In this document: piece by piece, positions 52,660-61,314 of the stretch | Layout of the letters: every line of letters begins with the position of its first letter | How positions within the stretch are numbered: position 1 is the first letter of the stretch | Assembly: GCF_024806835.1 (NCBI RefSeq) | Contig: NZ_JANTYU010000003.1 | Location: 62,001 to 126,000, forward strand | DNA from: Xanthomonas sp. 3793 | GTDB taxonomy: Bacteria; Pseudomonadota; Gammaproteobacteria; Xanthomonadales; Xanthomonadaceae | Direction of reading: 5' to 3' | Length of the DNA stretch: 64,000 nucleotides | The notes under the pieces: model-generated | What the model was told of the DNA's origin: nothing | The model's input: the letters and a program-made list of their open reading frames with translations, nothing else | The model's database searches: none | Position numbers and translations under genes: made by a program

Positions 52660-53540
52660 GCCGCAGCACTGCTGCCAGGCTGCCGCCGCTCCCGCCGGTG
52701 CGCGCCGAATACGAACTGGCCGTACAGCCCCTGGATCCTGCACTGGTCGCCACTGCAGTGCCCGCGCGCTGGCAGGCGCCGCCATGGCTGCGCAAGGCGC
52801 TGGTACTGGTGGCGCTGGTGGCGGTATGGGAGATCGCCGCGCGGGTGGTCGGTGACGATCTGATGCTGCCGAGCGCATGGCAGACCGCGCATGCGTTCTA
52901 CGACGGGCTGCTGTCGGGCGAATTATTGCGCCGCGTGGGCGCCTCGCTGCGGGTGCTGGCGCAGGGCTATGTACTTGGCGTGGTGCTGGCTTTCGTGCTG
53001 ACCGCACTGGCCGCGTCCACGCGCTGGGGCCGCGATGTGCTGGGCACGCTGACGGCGATGTTCAACCCGCTGCCGGCCATCGCGCTGCTGCCGCTGGCCC
53101 TGCTGTGGTTCGGGCTGGGCACCGGCAGCCTGGTGTTCGTGCTGGTGCATTCGGTGCTGTGGCCACTGGCGCTGACCACCTACGCCGGCTTCCAGGCGGT
53201 GCCGGAAACCCTGCGCATGGCCGGACGCAACTATGGCTTGCGTGGCCCACGCTACGTGGCACAGTTGCTGATCCCGGCCGCCCTGCCGGCGATCCTGTCC
53301 GGCCTGAAGATCGGCTGGGCGTTTGCCTGGCGCACCCTGATCGCGGCCGAGCTGGTGTTCGGCGCCACCTCCGGCCAGGGCGGCCTGGGCTGGTACATCT
53401 TCCAGAACCGCAATGAGCTCTACACCGACAAGGTGTTCGCCGGCCTGGCCATGGTGATCGTGCTGGGGCTGCTGGTGGAAGGCGTGGTATTCCAGGCCAT
53501 CGAACGGCTCACCGTCAGGCGCTGGGGGATGCAGCGCTAG
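52656..53540 (+). CDS. ABC transporter permease (TauC/SsuC class)
   Basis: 294 aa. A ~45-residue cytosolic N-terminus precedes the first membrane segment (LVLVALVAVWEIAARVV); six segments follow. EAA-type loop: MAGRNYGLRGPRYVAQLLIPAALPAILSGLK. GLGWYIFQNRNELYTDKVFAGL marks the C-terminal part of SsuC/TauC permeases. It completes a second sulfonate-type importer, distinct from the one at 31-34 kb. Confidence 0.92.
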   Translation: MSRSTAARLPPLPPVRAEYELAVQPLDPALVATAVPARWQAPPWLRKALVLVALVAVWEIAARVVGDDLMLPSAWQTAHAFYDGLLSGELLRRVGASLRVLAQGYVLGVVLAFVLTALAASTRWGRDVLGTLTAMFNPLPAIALLPLALLWFGLGTGSLVFVLVHSVLWPLALTTYAGFQAVPETLRMAGRNYGLRGPRYVAQLLIPAALPAILSGLKIGWAFAWRTLIAAELVFGATSGQGGLGWYIFQNRNELYTDKVFAGLAMVIVLGLLVEGVVFQAIERLTVRRWGMQR

Positions 53541-53715
53541 CGGGGTGGGCGCAGGCGCTGCGCTGCGTGGCCAAACGTTCTCCCTAGCCATGCCTCATGC
53601 GGGCGCTTCGCATCGGCTCGACGGCCTTAGCCCGCATGCCGGACTCATCGGCACGGTCGCGTGCGCTTAACGGCGCTGGCTTATGCTGCCGGCCCCTTTC
53701 CTGCCGTCCGCCGTC

Positions 53716-54069
53716 ATGCCCACCGCCCCCTTCACTGCTTACCTGTACCCAATCCTGCTGCTGCTCGCCAGCAACGTCTTCATGACCTTCGCCTGGTACG
53801 GGCATCTGAAGTACAAGAGCACGCCGCTGATGATTGCGATCCTGGTCAGCTGGGGCATCGCGTTTTTCGAATACTGCCTGCAGGTGCCGGGCAACCGCCT
53901 GGGCAGCGCGGTGTATTCGGCACCGCAGCTCAAGGGCATGCAGGAAGTGATCACGCTGCTGGTGTTCGCAGGCTTCTCGACCTTTTACCTGGGCCAGGCA
54001 CTGAAGTGGAATCACTGGGCCGCGTTCGGCCTGATCCTGGTGGCGGCGTTCTTGATGTTCAAGGAATAA
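53716..54069 (+). CDS. DUF486 small membrane protein
   Basis: 117 aa from the ATG at 53716 (MPTAPFTAYLYPIL); a longer frame starts 11 codons earlier. Four membrane segments: about 8-25, 35-50, 72-88 and 95-112. TFAWYGHLKYKSTP, WGIAFFEYCLQVPGNRLGS and the QLKGMQEVITLLVFAGFS segment are characteristic of DUF486, a family related to small multidrug/EamA transporters. Role unknown. No partner in the neighbourhood. Confidence 0.88.
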   Translation: MPTAPFTAYLYPILLLLASNVFMTFAWYGHLKYKSTPLMIAILVSWGIAFFEYCLQVPGNRLGSAVYSAPQLKGMQEVITLLVFAGFSTFYLGQALKWNHWAAFGLILVAAFLMFKE

Positions 54070-54084
54070 ACCGCTGCCTTGCCC

Positions 54085-54151
54085 GTAGGAGCGCACCCGG
54101 GCGCGGTGGGCATTTCCGGGAAAGCCACGTCGCGCCCGGGTGCGCTCCTAC
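54085..54151. repeat. REP-type palindrome 1
   Basis: GTAGGAGCGCACCCGGGCGC at the left arm is matched by the reverse-complementary GCGCCCGGGTGCGCTCCTAC at the right arm, with a ~27-base centre. The GTAGGAGC ends are typical of REP elements mobilised by RAYT transposases in xanthomonads and pseudomonads. It lies 15 bases after the DUF486 stop. Confidence 0.8.
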
Positions 54152-54228
54152 GACATCCGAGTGCGGCATTCGCCGGCGTGTCGCGCTTGTCCCTGGGCCA
54201 GGCGCTGAAAAGGACTAGGCAATTCCCT

Positions 54229-54296
54229 GTAGGAGCGCGCTGGCGCGCGATGGGGCGTTATCGGTAAGGCCTCATCGCGCGCAAGCGCGCTCCTAC
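54229..54296. repeat. REP-type palindrome 2
   Basis: A second element begins GTAGGAGCGCGCTGGCGCGC and ends GCGCGCAAGCGCGCTCCTAC, in the same family as the first but with different internal arms. With the element at 54085 it makes a pair between convergent genes, where it may terminate both transcripts. Confidence 0.8.
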
Positions 54297-54312
54297 GCAT
54301 CAGGGGATGTGT

Positions 54313-55242
54313 TTAATCTGCGCGCTCCACCCACTGCGCAAACACCGCGTCGATCTGCGCGTCCTTGACCCGCTTGCCCTTGTGCACGGTCTCGGCCTGT
54401 TCGAACATCGGCATGATCATCGCCATGCCATCGGGCTTGGTTTTCAGATGCAGGCCTGGCGGCGTGTCCAGGAATGCGGCCCAGCGGGTGCGTACCTTGG
54501 CCCAATAGCCTTGCGTGCCTTTCCAGTAGGCATAAGCCGGGGCGAAGTCGACCTCGGTGGTCTTGCGGTAATCGTTGAAGCCGAACTCGCGCGCGATGGC
54601 CTGCTGGCTGCCATCGGGTTTGCGCAACACCTTGGTGTTGAACTGTTCGTGGGTCCAGCCATTGGGTGTGAGCGTGTGGCGATTGATGACCGACAGCGCG
54701 TTGTAGTCGCTGCGCTTGGTGTATTCGCGGCGCGGCAAGGGACGCCAGCTCACGTCGCTGGTCCAGGTCGGGTGACCATCGGCGTAGTCCCAGCGTCCGG
54801 TGCCGCAATAGCGCGGCGCATCGCTTACCTCGAAGACGCATTGGGTCCAGGCACCGGCAGTCACCGCCGCCGGCACTGCGCGCACCTGCCAGGTCTGTTC
54901 GGAGCTGAATTCGAAGCGCTGCGGCGCTTCGTAGACCCAGTCCTGCCGCCAATGTTTGGTCACATGCTTGGTCTTTTCATCCACCAGCAGGTGCTGCAGC
55001 ACGATCTTGCGTGGTGTGTCTTCCACCACGATCACCACCTCGTTGGCGCCGCTGCGCATCGCCGACGCGCGCTCGTAACCGGGCTTGAGCAACACGGTCT
55101 CGTCGAAGGCGAAATCCACAGCGTATTCGCCCTGCATCGCCAGGATGCTCTGGCGGTCGCGCTCGGGCTCTGCAGCCGCGGCGGCGACCGCCGGTAACAG
55201 GCTCAACATCACGGCAGGAAAATACGTAAACAATCGGCTCAT
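54313..55242 (-). CDS. Heme-operon secreted protein (DUF6607-like)
   Basis: 309 aa from the ATG at 55242 (MSRLFTYFPAVML). Signal peptide about 1-25 (LLPAVAAAAAEPE). The mature chain is rich in Trp, Tyr and charged residues, with WRQDWVYEAPQRFEFSSEQTW, CVFEVSDAPRYCGTGRWDYADGHPTWTSDVSWRPLPRREYTKRSDYN in sequence, and paired Cys residues. I think it is DUF6607, whose members sit beside heme or iron receptor genes. No heme-binding motif can be named. Last gene of the hemP-receptor operon, 29 bases after the preceding gene. Confidence 0.78.
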   Translation of the reverse strand: MSRLFTYFPAVMLSLLPAVAAAAAEPERDRQSILAMQGEYAVDFAFDETVLLKPGYERASAMRSGANEVVIVVEDTPRKIVLQHLLVDEKTKHVTKHWRQDWVYEAPQRFEFSSEQTWQVRAVPAAVTAGAWTQCVFEVSDAPRYCGTGRWDYADGHPTWTSDVSWRPLPRREYTKRSDYNALSVINRHTLTPNGWTHEQFNTKVLRKPDGSQQAIAREFGFNDYRKTTEVDFAPAYAYWKGTQGYWAKVRTRWAAFLDTPPGLHLKTKPDGMAMIMPMFEQAETVHKGKRVKDAQIDAVFAQWVERAD

Positions 55243-55271
55243 CGGAACTCTCGGTCGTGGTCGTGGAAACG

Positions 55272-55904
55272 TCAGCGGCGCAGGCGCAGCAGCGACGTGG
55301 TCATGTCGGTGGGATCGGTACCGCGCGGGGCCGCCTGCGTGGCGCGCGCGGCGGCAGCGCGTGCGCAGCAGCAATCGTCCACGGCCACACGTCCGTCGAT
55401 GCCTTCTTCGCGGGCCAGTCGTGCGGCAACCTCGGCGCCCAGCGCGGAAACGGTCGCAAGACTGGCGACCAGCGGCTGCTGGCGGTTGGCCGTGGACTGC
55501 AGGCGCAGCGCGCTCAACCGCCAGCTTTCACCGCGCATGCGTCCGGCCAGCCGGCGCCATAGGCGCTCGCCGATGCCCAGGCCGTGCGTTTCCGCCGGCA
55601 GTGGCGGCAAGCGCGAGACCAGGCGATCCCAACTCAAAAAATCGCTGTCCGGCAACAGGCACAGGCGCCAGCAGCATTGGCCGTCGGCACCGAAGAACCA
55701 GATGCTTTCGCGCACGCCATCGCTGTCCACCTGGCGCGAGGCGGCCGCATCGACCGCGTGCCGCCAGCCATCGAGTTCAGTGCCCAGCGCCGGACGATAC
55801 AAGCACAGCACCGTACCCAGCGCCGACAGCTGCGCTGCGCGCGGCAACGCTGCGCGGTTGGCACGTGCACCCGAGGACAACGGCAGTGTGCGGGCGATGG
55901 GCAT
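55272..55904 (-). CDS. Heme-uptake operon protein of unknown function
   Basis: 210 aa from the ATG at 55904, five bases after the receptor stop, so cotranslation is likely. No signal peptide. The segment ELDGWRHAVDAAASRQVDSDGVRESIWFFGADGQCCWRLCLLPDSDFLSWDRL (read across residues about 45-97) has clustered Cys, Trp and acidic residues, and CCCARAAAARA near the C-terminus is a Cys triplet. Similar proteins are annotated as hemin-transport proteins in xanthomonads from position only. It might bind heme or iron in the cytoplasm (inference). Confidence 0.7.
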   Translation of the reverse strand: MPIARTLPLSSGARANRAALPRAAQLSALGTVLCLYRPALGTELDGWRHAVDAAASRQVDSDGVRESIWFFGADGQCCWRLCLLPDSDFLSWDRLVSRLPPLPAETHGLGIGERLWRRLAGRMRGESWRLSALRLQSTANRQQPLVASLATVSALGAEVAARLAREEGIDGRVAVDDCCCARAAAARATQAAPRGTDPTDMTTSLLRLRR

Positions 55905-55909
55905 GGCCG

Positions 55910-58141
55910 CTACCAGCTCACCGCCAGGCTGACCGAGGCCGTGCGTCCGGCGCCGGTGAAGCGATCCAGCACCGTGCTGCTGGCCAGCGTGCCGTTGGGC
56001 AGCGCGTTCCAGTCCACATAGCGGCGGTCGGCCAGATTGAAGATGCCGGCGGTGACCTTGGCACCGGGCGCGAACTCCCAATGCCCCATCAGATCCAGCG
56101 TGGCGTAGCCGGCCGGGGTGTAGTAGCTGTCCAGCTGCGGGCGACGCTTGCGTGCGACAAAGGTGCCGATCAGTTCCGCACCCCAGCCATCGCTGTCGAA
56201 GGCCACGCCCAGCGTGCCGCGCAATGGGTCGACCGAATTCAGCGGCGTATCGTCGGTGAGGTTGTCGCCTTCCGAATAGGCCACCGCGCTGCTCAACGAC
56301 CAGCCCTGCCAGCCGGCCAGCGCGCCAAGATCCAGCCCGCCACGCGCTTCGGCGCCCTTGATCACCACATCGTCGACATTGCGCGACTGGAACAGCATCA
56401 AGCCTTCCGCACTGACACCGGCCGGTGCGTAGGATTCGATGAAGTTGCGGTAGTCGGTGTAGTACACGCTCACGCCCAGATAGCCCACGGCATCGTTGAA
56501 GCGCAGCCCCAGCTCGCCGCCGCGACTGGTTTCCGATTTCAGATCCGGGTTGGCGATGGCGGTGTAGCGCGCCTGCAGATTGGTGAAGCCGATATTGACG
56601 TCGTTGTAAGGCGGCGCGCGGAAGCCGTGCGCATAGTTGGCATACGCCGACCAGGCTTGCGAGAACCGCCACACCGCGCCGAATTTGGGCGACACCTGGG
56701 CCTGGTCGATGGTTTCGACCGCCACACCCGGGTTGTCTTCGCGGAAGATGTCGTCCACCTGCGGCGACAGCCGGAAATAATCCACGCGCACGCCTGGCGT
56801 CAGCGACAGCCTCCCATCCAACAAGCCGATCTCGTCCTGCGCATACACCCCGAGCTTGGTGGTTTCGCTCTTCGGGAAATCGCGCACCGGAAACACGTCC
56901 TGCCCCACACGATTGGTGATCGCGCCATTGGCCAGGTTGACAGAGTAGCCATCGCGCTTGGCGCGGGTGTCGGTCCAGGTGCCGTCCAGGCCATAGGTGA
57001 TGTCGTGATTGAGCGTGCCGGTGTCGATGGACTTGTGCGCGTTGACCAGCAAGCCGTAGACGCGCTGATCGAAGTTGTGTTCGTTATGACGGCGCGTGTT
57101 GTTGCCACGCAATTCGTCGGTGCGTTGCAGGCTTTCGCTGTCCTGGCGATAGAGCTGCCATTGCAGGTCGTCGGCCAGCGCCGCGTCCAGTGCGTCCAGC
57201 TCATGCCGCAGCGACACCCGCGTACGGGTCTGATGATCGCGGCCGTCCTGCGACAGGATGCGCAACGATGGCGTTGCCACGCGCGGGTCGATGCCGGTCA
57301 ACGCCTCGATGCTGCCGTAGTCTTCGTTGCCCTCCACGGTAAGCTTGAAGCGCTGCTGCGTGCTCGGCGCGTACACCAGTTTGGTCAGCACGCTGCGGCC
57401 ATCGATACGCTGCGGGTTGGCCGCGGTGCGGGTGAAATCGCGACTGCGGTTGTCGCCCTGGTTCTGCGCTTCCTGGCCCTGGCGATGCGCCACGGCCACC
57501 ATGCCGCTCCAGCGATCGCCGCCGAATGCCGCAGTGGCACCGGCAAACAAGCCGTTCCAGTCGCCTTCGTACCCGAACTTCAGGCCGACATAGCTGCGCT
57601 TGTCGGCGCTCAGGTAATCGGCAGGGTCCTTGGTGACGAAAGCCACCACGCCACCCAGCGCATCGGAGCCATACAGCGAGCTGGCCGGCCCACGCACGAC
57701 CTCCACTCGCTTGAGCGTTTCAAGATCGACGAAATTTCGGTTGGCATTGAGATAGCTGCCGAACGCGAAGGTGTCCGACACCGGTACGTTATCCACCAGG
57801 ATCGCGACGCGGTTGCCGTCCAGCCCGCGGATGCGGATGCCGCTGTCGCCGGCAAAGCGGCCGCTGTTGCTGGTCACCGACACGCCGGGCGTGTAGCGGA
57901 ACAGATCCCTGAGTTCGCGTACAAGCTGGTTGTCCAGTTGTTCGCGGTCGATGACATCCACCGTGCCCGGCACGTCGATCAATGCACGCTGGGTGCGCGT
58001 GGCGGTGACCTGCATACGATCGAAGTCGTGTACCTCACGCGCAGCATCGCCGCCAGCGTCTGATTCGGCAGCGTGGGCACACAACGGAACAGCAGGCAGC
58101 GCAAGCGACAGCGCGACCACCAGCGGATGCAGGCGAATCAT
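55910..58141 (-). CDS. TonB-dependent heme/hemoglobin receptor
   Basis: 743 aa from the ATG at 58141; signal peptide about 1-25. Plug domain: FDRMQVTATRTQRALIDVPGTVDVIDR, RIRGLDGNRVAILVDNVP, then KRVEVVRGPASSLYGSDALGGVVAF. Barrel motifs typical of heme receptors are the FRAP box YAHGFRAPPYNDVNIGF and the NPDL box AIANPDLKSETSRGGELGL. The His usually found between these boxes in HemR/HmuR is absent here. The C-terminus ends in an aromatic residue (SVSLAVSW), as outer-membrane barrels do. Second gene of the operon after hemP. Confidence 0.9.
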   Translation of the reverse strand: MIRLHPLVVALSLALPAVPLCAHAAESDAGGDAAREVHDFDRMQVTATRTQRALIDVPGTVDVIDREQLDNQLVRELRDLFRYTPGVSVTSNSGRFAGDSGIRIRGLDGNRVAILVDNVPVSDTFAFGSYLNANRNFVDLETLKRVEVVRGPASSLYGSDALGGVVAFVTKDPADYLSADKRSYVGLKFGYEGDWNGLFAGATAAFGGDRWSGMVAVAHRQGQEAQNQGDNRSRDFTRTAANPQRIDGRSVLTKLVYAPSTQQRFKLTVEGNEDYGSIEALTGIDPRVATPSLRILSQDGRDHQTRTRVSLRHELDALDAALADDLQWQLYRQDSESLQRTDELRGNNTRRHNEHNFDQRVYGLLVNAHKSIDTGTLNHDITYGLDGTWTDTRAKRDGYSVNLANGAITNRVGQDVFPVRDFPKSETTKLGVYAQDEIGLLDGRLSLTPGVRVDYFRLSPQVDDIFREDNPGVAVETIDQAQVSPKFGAVWRFSQAWSAYANYAHGFRAPPYNDVNIGFTNLQARYTAIANPDLKSETSRGGELGLRFNDAVGYLGVSVYYTDYRNFIESYAPAGVSAEGLMLFQSRNVDDVVIKGAEARGGLDLGALAGWQGWSLSSAVAYSEGDNLTDDTPLNSVDPLRGTLGVAFDSDGWGAELIGTFVARKRRPQLDSYYTPAGYATLDLMGHWEFAPGAKVTAGIFNLADRRYVDWNALPNGTLASSTVLDRFTGAGRTASVSLAVSW

Positions 58142-58296
58142 CGGGAACCTTTGAGGGGAAGTTCCCGGCAGCACCTGCTGCAGACAAGGCCGACACCGGC
58201 CGCCGGGGAAAGAGCGTGGGAAGCGCGGACGGCGGCGGCAACGCCCGCGACAGACGGCCCGAGCCCCGCGCCAATGCGCGGGTCGGAGGGTGGAAC

Positions 58297-58494
58297 TTAC
58301 TTGGTCAGGATGAGCTTGTCGTTGCTGGTATGGCGCAGGCGGTAGACGCGGTCGCCGTGCTGGATCAGCACTTCGCGACGGCCCTTGAGCAGCGCCTCGC
58401 TGCTGATCAGGTCTTCGGCAGGAACGACACGTGGGACGGCGCGGTCGCGCAGGTTGACCGGTTCGGAGCGGAGCAGCACGGGATGAGCGGTCAT
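58297..58494 (-). CDS. hemP: Hemin uptake protein HemP
   Basis: 65 aa from the ATG at 58494 (MTAHPVLLRSEPV). The C-terminal part SEALLKGRREVLIQHGDRVYRLRHTSNDKLILTK (read over residues about 32-65) is the HemP signature. These small basic proteins precede heme-receptor genes and in Bradyrhizobium-type HmuP act with Irr/Fur in activation; elsewhere the role is uncertain. First gene of the operon; 155 bases before the receptor gene, which leaves room for a separate receptor start site. Confidence 0.9.
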   Translation of the reverse strand: MTAHPVLLRSEPVNLRDRAVPRVVPAEDLISSEALLKGRREVLIQHGDRVYRLRHTSNDKLILTK

Positions 58495-58523
58495 GGTCTG
58501 GATCTCCAGTCGGTTGGCCAGAC

Positions 58524-58567
58524 AAATAATAACCATTCTCATTTAATGATCAAGAGCCATTCTCATC
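58524..58567. promoter_or_regulatory. Fur-box-like sites over the hemP promoter
   Basis: CCATTCTCAT occurs twice (58533-58542 and 58557-58566). The first lies in AATAATAACCATTCTCATTT, which resembles the Fur 19-mer of hexamers (about 11 of 19 positions by eye). Both lie on or just upstream of the -10/-35 elements, where iron-loaded Fur would block transcription. Confidence 0.55.
58526..58553 (-). promoter_or_regulatory. Promoter of the heme-uptake operon
   Basis: On the - strand TTGATC (58553-58548) and TATTAT (58531-58526; five of six matches) are 16 bases apart. Start would be near 58519, 25 bases before the hemP ATG. Fur-type sites overlap it. Confidence 0.6.
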
Positions 58568-58798
58568 TTCGCGACGCGAGCTTTGCATGGGTTTAACTAT
58601 TTCGATTCACTAAATCTATCGAAAAAGTCCCTGTGGGGATTTCCGCAATGCAGTGGACAAACCGGGGGACCGCCGCGAGAGACGGCAGCGCCATGTAGGG
58701 AATCGGACCGGCGTGCACCAGCCAGTTGCGGCGTCTCGTTGGGTACAAGCGCCCGCCAAACCCGCGCAGCCACCCGTGCCCACCGCACTCGGCTGCCC

Positions 58799-59767
58799 TC
58801 AGCGGGTCGCGTCCTCCACCCGTGCCCAACCGGCGGCATCGACCTTGGTCAAGGTCTCCAGGGCGCCGAGATTTTCTTCCAGCTGCGCCACGCGGCTCGC
58901 ACCCAGAATCACCGTGGACACGTGCGGGTTGCGCAGGCACCAGGCGATGGCCAGCCGGGCCGGCGACTGCCCGAGCTCGGCAGCCACTGCGCAGAACGCG
59001 CGGGCCCGTTCGAGACGGCGCGACTCCTGGGTGCCCAGCACTTCGTCCTGCAGCCAGTGATTATCCGGTTGGCCGAGGCGGCTATCGGCGTCTACACCGG
59101 CGTTGTACTTGCCGGTCAGCAGGCCCGACGCCAGCGGCGACCAGATGGTGGTACCGAGCCCGCCCTCGCACAGGGGCGCGTATTCGCGCTCCAGCCGGTC
59201 GCGGTGCAACAGGTTGTACTGCGGTTGCTCCATCGAAGGAGCGTGCAGGTGCTCCTGCCCGGCGATGGCGATGGCCGTCCGCAACTGCTCGGCGCTCCAT
59301 TCGGAGGTGCCCCAGTACAGCACCTTGCCCTGGCGGATCAGCGCGTCCATCGCACGCACGGTTTCCAGGATCGGCGTGTCCGGGTCGGGCCGGTGGCAGA
59401 GATACAGATCCAGATAATCCACGCGCAGGCGCTTGAGCGCCGCATGGCAGGCGTCGGTGACATGCTTGCGCGAGAGCCCGCGCTGGGTCGGGCGCGGGCT
59501 GTCCACCGCACCGAAGAACACCTTGCTCGACACGCAGTAGCCATCGCGCGGCAGGCGCAGGTCGGCGATCACATCGCCCATCACCTCTTCGGCGCGGCCG
59601 CGTGCGTAGACCTCGGCGTTGTCGAAGAAATTGATGCCGTTGTCCCAGGCTGCGGCAATCAGGTTGCGCGCTTCGCCGCGCCCGATCTGCTTGCCGAAGG
59701 TCACCCAGGCCCCGAACGACAAGGCCGACAATTGCAGCCCGGTGGAACCCAGACGACGGTAAAGCAT
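58799..59767 (-). CDS. Aldo/keto reductase (Kv-beta/YghZ-like)
   Basis: 322 aa from the ATG at 59767, with AGGAG upstream. Catalytic Asp/Tyr in FFDNAEVYARGRAEEVMG, Lys in SSKVFFG, and His in YLDLYLCHRPDPDTPILET; NADPH segment VILGASRVAQLEENLGALE near the C-terminus. Starts MLYRRLGSTGLQLSALSFGAW. The Kv-beta-like group reduces aldehydes or methylglyoxal-type carbonyls; substrate not evident. Stands alone between the heme operon and the transporter gene. Confidence 0.9.
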   Translation of the reverse strand: MLYRRLGSTGLQLSALSFGAWVTFGKQIGRGEARNLIAAAWDNGINFFDNAEVYARGRAEEVMGDVIADLRLPRDGYCVSSKVFFGAVDSPRPTQRGLSRKHVTDACHAALKRLRVDYLDLYLCHRPDPDTPILETVRAMDALIRQGKVLYWGTSEWSAEQLRTAIAIAGQEHLHAPSMEQPQYNLLHRDRLEREYAPLCEGGLGTTIWSPLASGLLTGKYNAGVDADSRLGQPDNHWLQDEVLGTQESRRLERARAFCAVAAELGQSPARLAIAWCLRNPHVSTVILGASRVAQLEENLGALETLTKVDAAGWARVEDATR

Positions 59768-59935
59768 GGCGATCTCCTGCAACCTCCAGGGCACCTGCCC
59801 CGGACCGGCTTGCGCAGTTTACCGAGCTGGAGGCCTGCGCAAGCCTGCGACGGCCTTCTGAATGCCGTTCGCCTTGCCCGCCGACACCCCCTGCTCTAGG
59901 CTTCCCGTTTTGCCGTTGGCAGCCCGGGGATTGGA

Positions 59936-61234
59936 ATGGTCGAAGGTTTGGGAAGGATCGGTTTCGGCCTGTTCGGTCTGGCGGTGCTCATCGGCATCAC
60001 CTGGCTGTTTTCGACCAACCGCCGCGCGATCGACTGGAAGCTGGTCGCCACCGGCCTGTTGCTGCAGATCTCGTTCGCCTCGCTGGTGCTGCTGGTACCG
60101 GGCGGGCGCGACGTGTTCGATTCGCTGGGCAAGGGCTTTGTGAAGGTGCTGAGCTTCGTCAATGAAGGTTCCACCTTCATTTTCGGCAGCCTGATGAACA
60201 TCGAAAGCTACGGCTTCATCTTTGCGTTTCAGGTGCTGCCCACCATCATCTTCTTCTCTGCGCTGATGGGCGTGCTGTACCACCTGGGCGTGATGCAACT
60301 GGTGGTGCGCGCGATGGCCTGGGCGATCACCAAGGTGATGCGCGTGTCCGGCGCGGAAACCACCAGCGTGTGCGCCAGCGTCTTCATCGGCCAGACCGAG
60401 GCGCCGCTGACGGTGCGCCCGTACATCCCCAAGATGACCCAGTCCGAATTGCTGACGATGATGATCGGCGGCATGGCGCATATCGCCGGCGGCGTGCTGG
60501 CTGCGTATGTGGGCATGCTCGGCGGCAGCGACCCTGCGCAGCAGGCGTTCTACGCCAAGCATCTGCTGGCCGCCAGCATCATGGCCGCACCTGCCACGCT
60601 GGTGGTGGCCAAGCTGCTGGTACCGGAGACCGGCACGCCGTTGACCCGCGGCACGGTCAAGATGGAAGTGGAAAAGACCACCAGCAACATCATCGATGCG
60701 GCCGCGGCCGGTGCCGGCGATGGCCTGCGCCTGGCGCTGAACATCGGCGCGATGCTGCTGGCCTTCATCGCGCTGATCGCCTTGATCAACGCCCCGCTGA
60801 CCTGGCTGGGCGAAGTGACCGGCGCGGCAGCGGCGCTGGGCCGGCCGACCAACCTGTCGACGATCTTCGGCTACGTGCTGGCACCGGTGGCATGGGTGAT
60901 CGGCACGCCGTGGGCGGACGCGACCACGGTGGGTTCGCTGATCGGCCAGAAGGTGGTGATCAACGAATTCGTCGCCTACACCGAGCTGTCGCAGATCGTG
61001 AAGGGCCAGGTCGCCGGCGTGAGCCTGAGCGAAGAAGGCCGCCTGATCGCCACGTATGCCCTGTGCGGCTTCGCCAACTTCAGCTCGATCGCGATCCAGA
61101 TCGGCGGCATCGGCGGGCTGGCGCCGGAACGTCGTCACGATCTGGCCAAGTTCGGCCTGCGTGCGGTGCTCGGCGGTTCGATCGCCACCTTCATGACCGC
61201 TACCATTGCCGGCGTACTCTCGCACTTCGGTTGA
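59936..61234 (+). CDS. Concentrative nucleoside transporter (NupC/CNT family)
   Basis: 432 aa, about ten hydrophobic segments. The CNT hallmarks are SVFIGQTEAPLTVRPYIPKM (nucleoside-binding loop), GGMAHIAGGVLAAYVGML, and QKVVINEFVAYTEL with the conserved Asn-Glu. It imports nucleosides with protons or sodium. It is 80 bases upstream of a ribokinase-family gene on the same strand, so a nucleoside salvage pair is likely. GGGG-rich ribosome site precedes the ATG. Confidence 0.93.
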   Translation: MVEGLGRIGFGLFGLAVLIGITWLFSTNRRAIDWKLVATGLLLQISFASLVLLVPGGRDVFDSLGKGFVKVLSFVNEGSTFIFGSLMNIESYGFIFAFQVLPTIIFFSALMGVLYHLGVMQLVVRAMAWAITKVMRVSGAETTSVCASVFIGQTEAPLTVRPYIPKMTQSELLTMMIGGMAHIAGGVLAAYVGMLGGSDPAQQAFYAKHLLAASIMAAPATLVVAKLLVPETGTPLTRGTVKMEVEKTTSNIIDAAAAGAGDGLRLALNIGAMLLAFIALIALINAPLTWLGEVTGAAAALGRPTNLSTIFGYVLAPVAWVIGTPWADATTVGSLIGQKVVINEFVAYTELSQIVKGQVAGVSLSEEGRLIATYALCGFANFSSIAIQIGGIGGLAPERRHDLAKFGLRAVLGGSIATFMTATIAGVLSHFG

Positions 61235-61314
61235 GGCGGCGCGGGTTCATCGGTGTCGCGGTCTAATCGCCGGACGCCACGTTTCATTCAAGTCATTCAA
61301 GCAAGCAGGTATTT

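Larger units (their letters stand above)
58495..58798. other. 304-bp region upstream of hemP
   Basis: It holds the hemP promoter and Fur-like sites at 58524-58567. The part from 58568 to 58798, after the aldo/keto reductase stop in the - direction, has an AT-rich segment (58595-58630) with a weak dyad TCGAT...ATCGA (58602-58622) and no gene. Confidence 0.6.

Noticed and set aside
55085..58063. 992-codon + strand open frame opposite the TonB receptor
   Set aside because: It is the antisense of a clear receptor gene; its length comes from high GC and codon bias, with no ribosome site or family motif.
59819..61225. 468-codon - strand frame opposite the nucleoside transporter
   Set aside because: Antisense shadow; Gln/His/Arg-rich with no recognisable domain.
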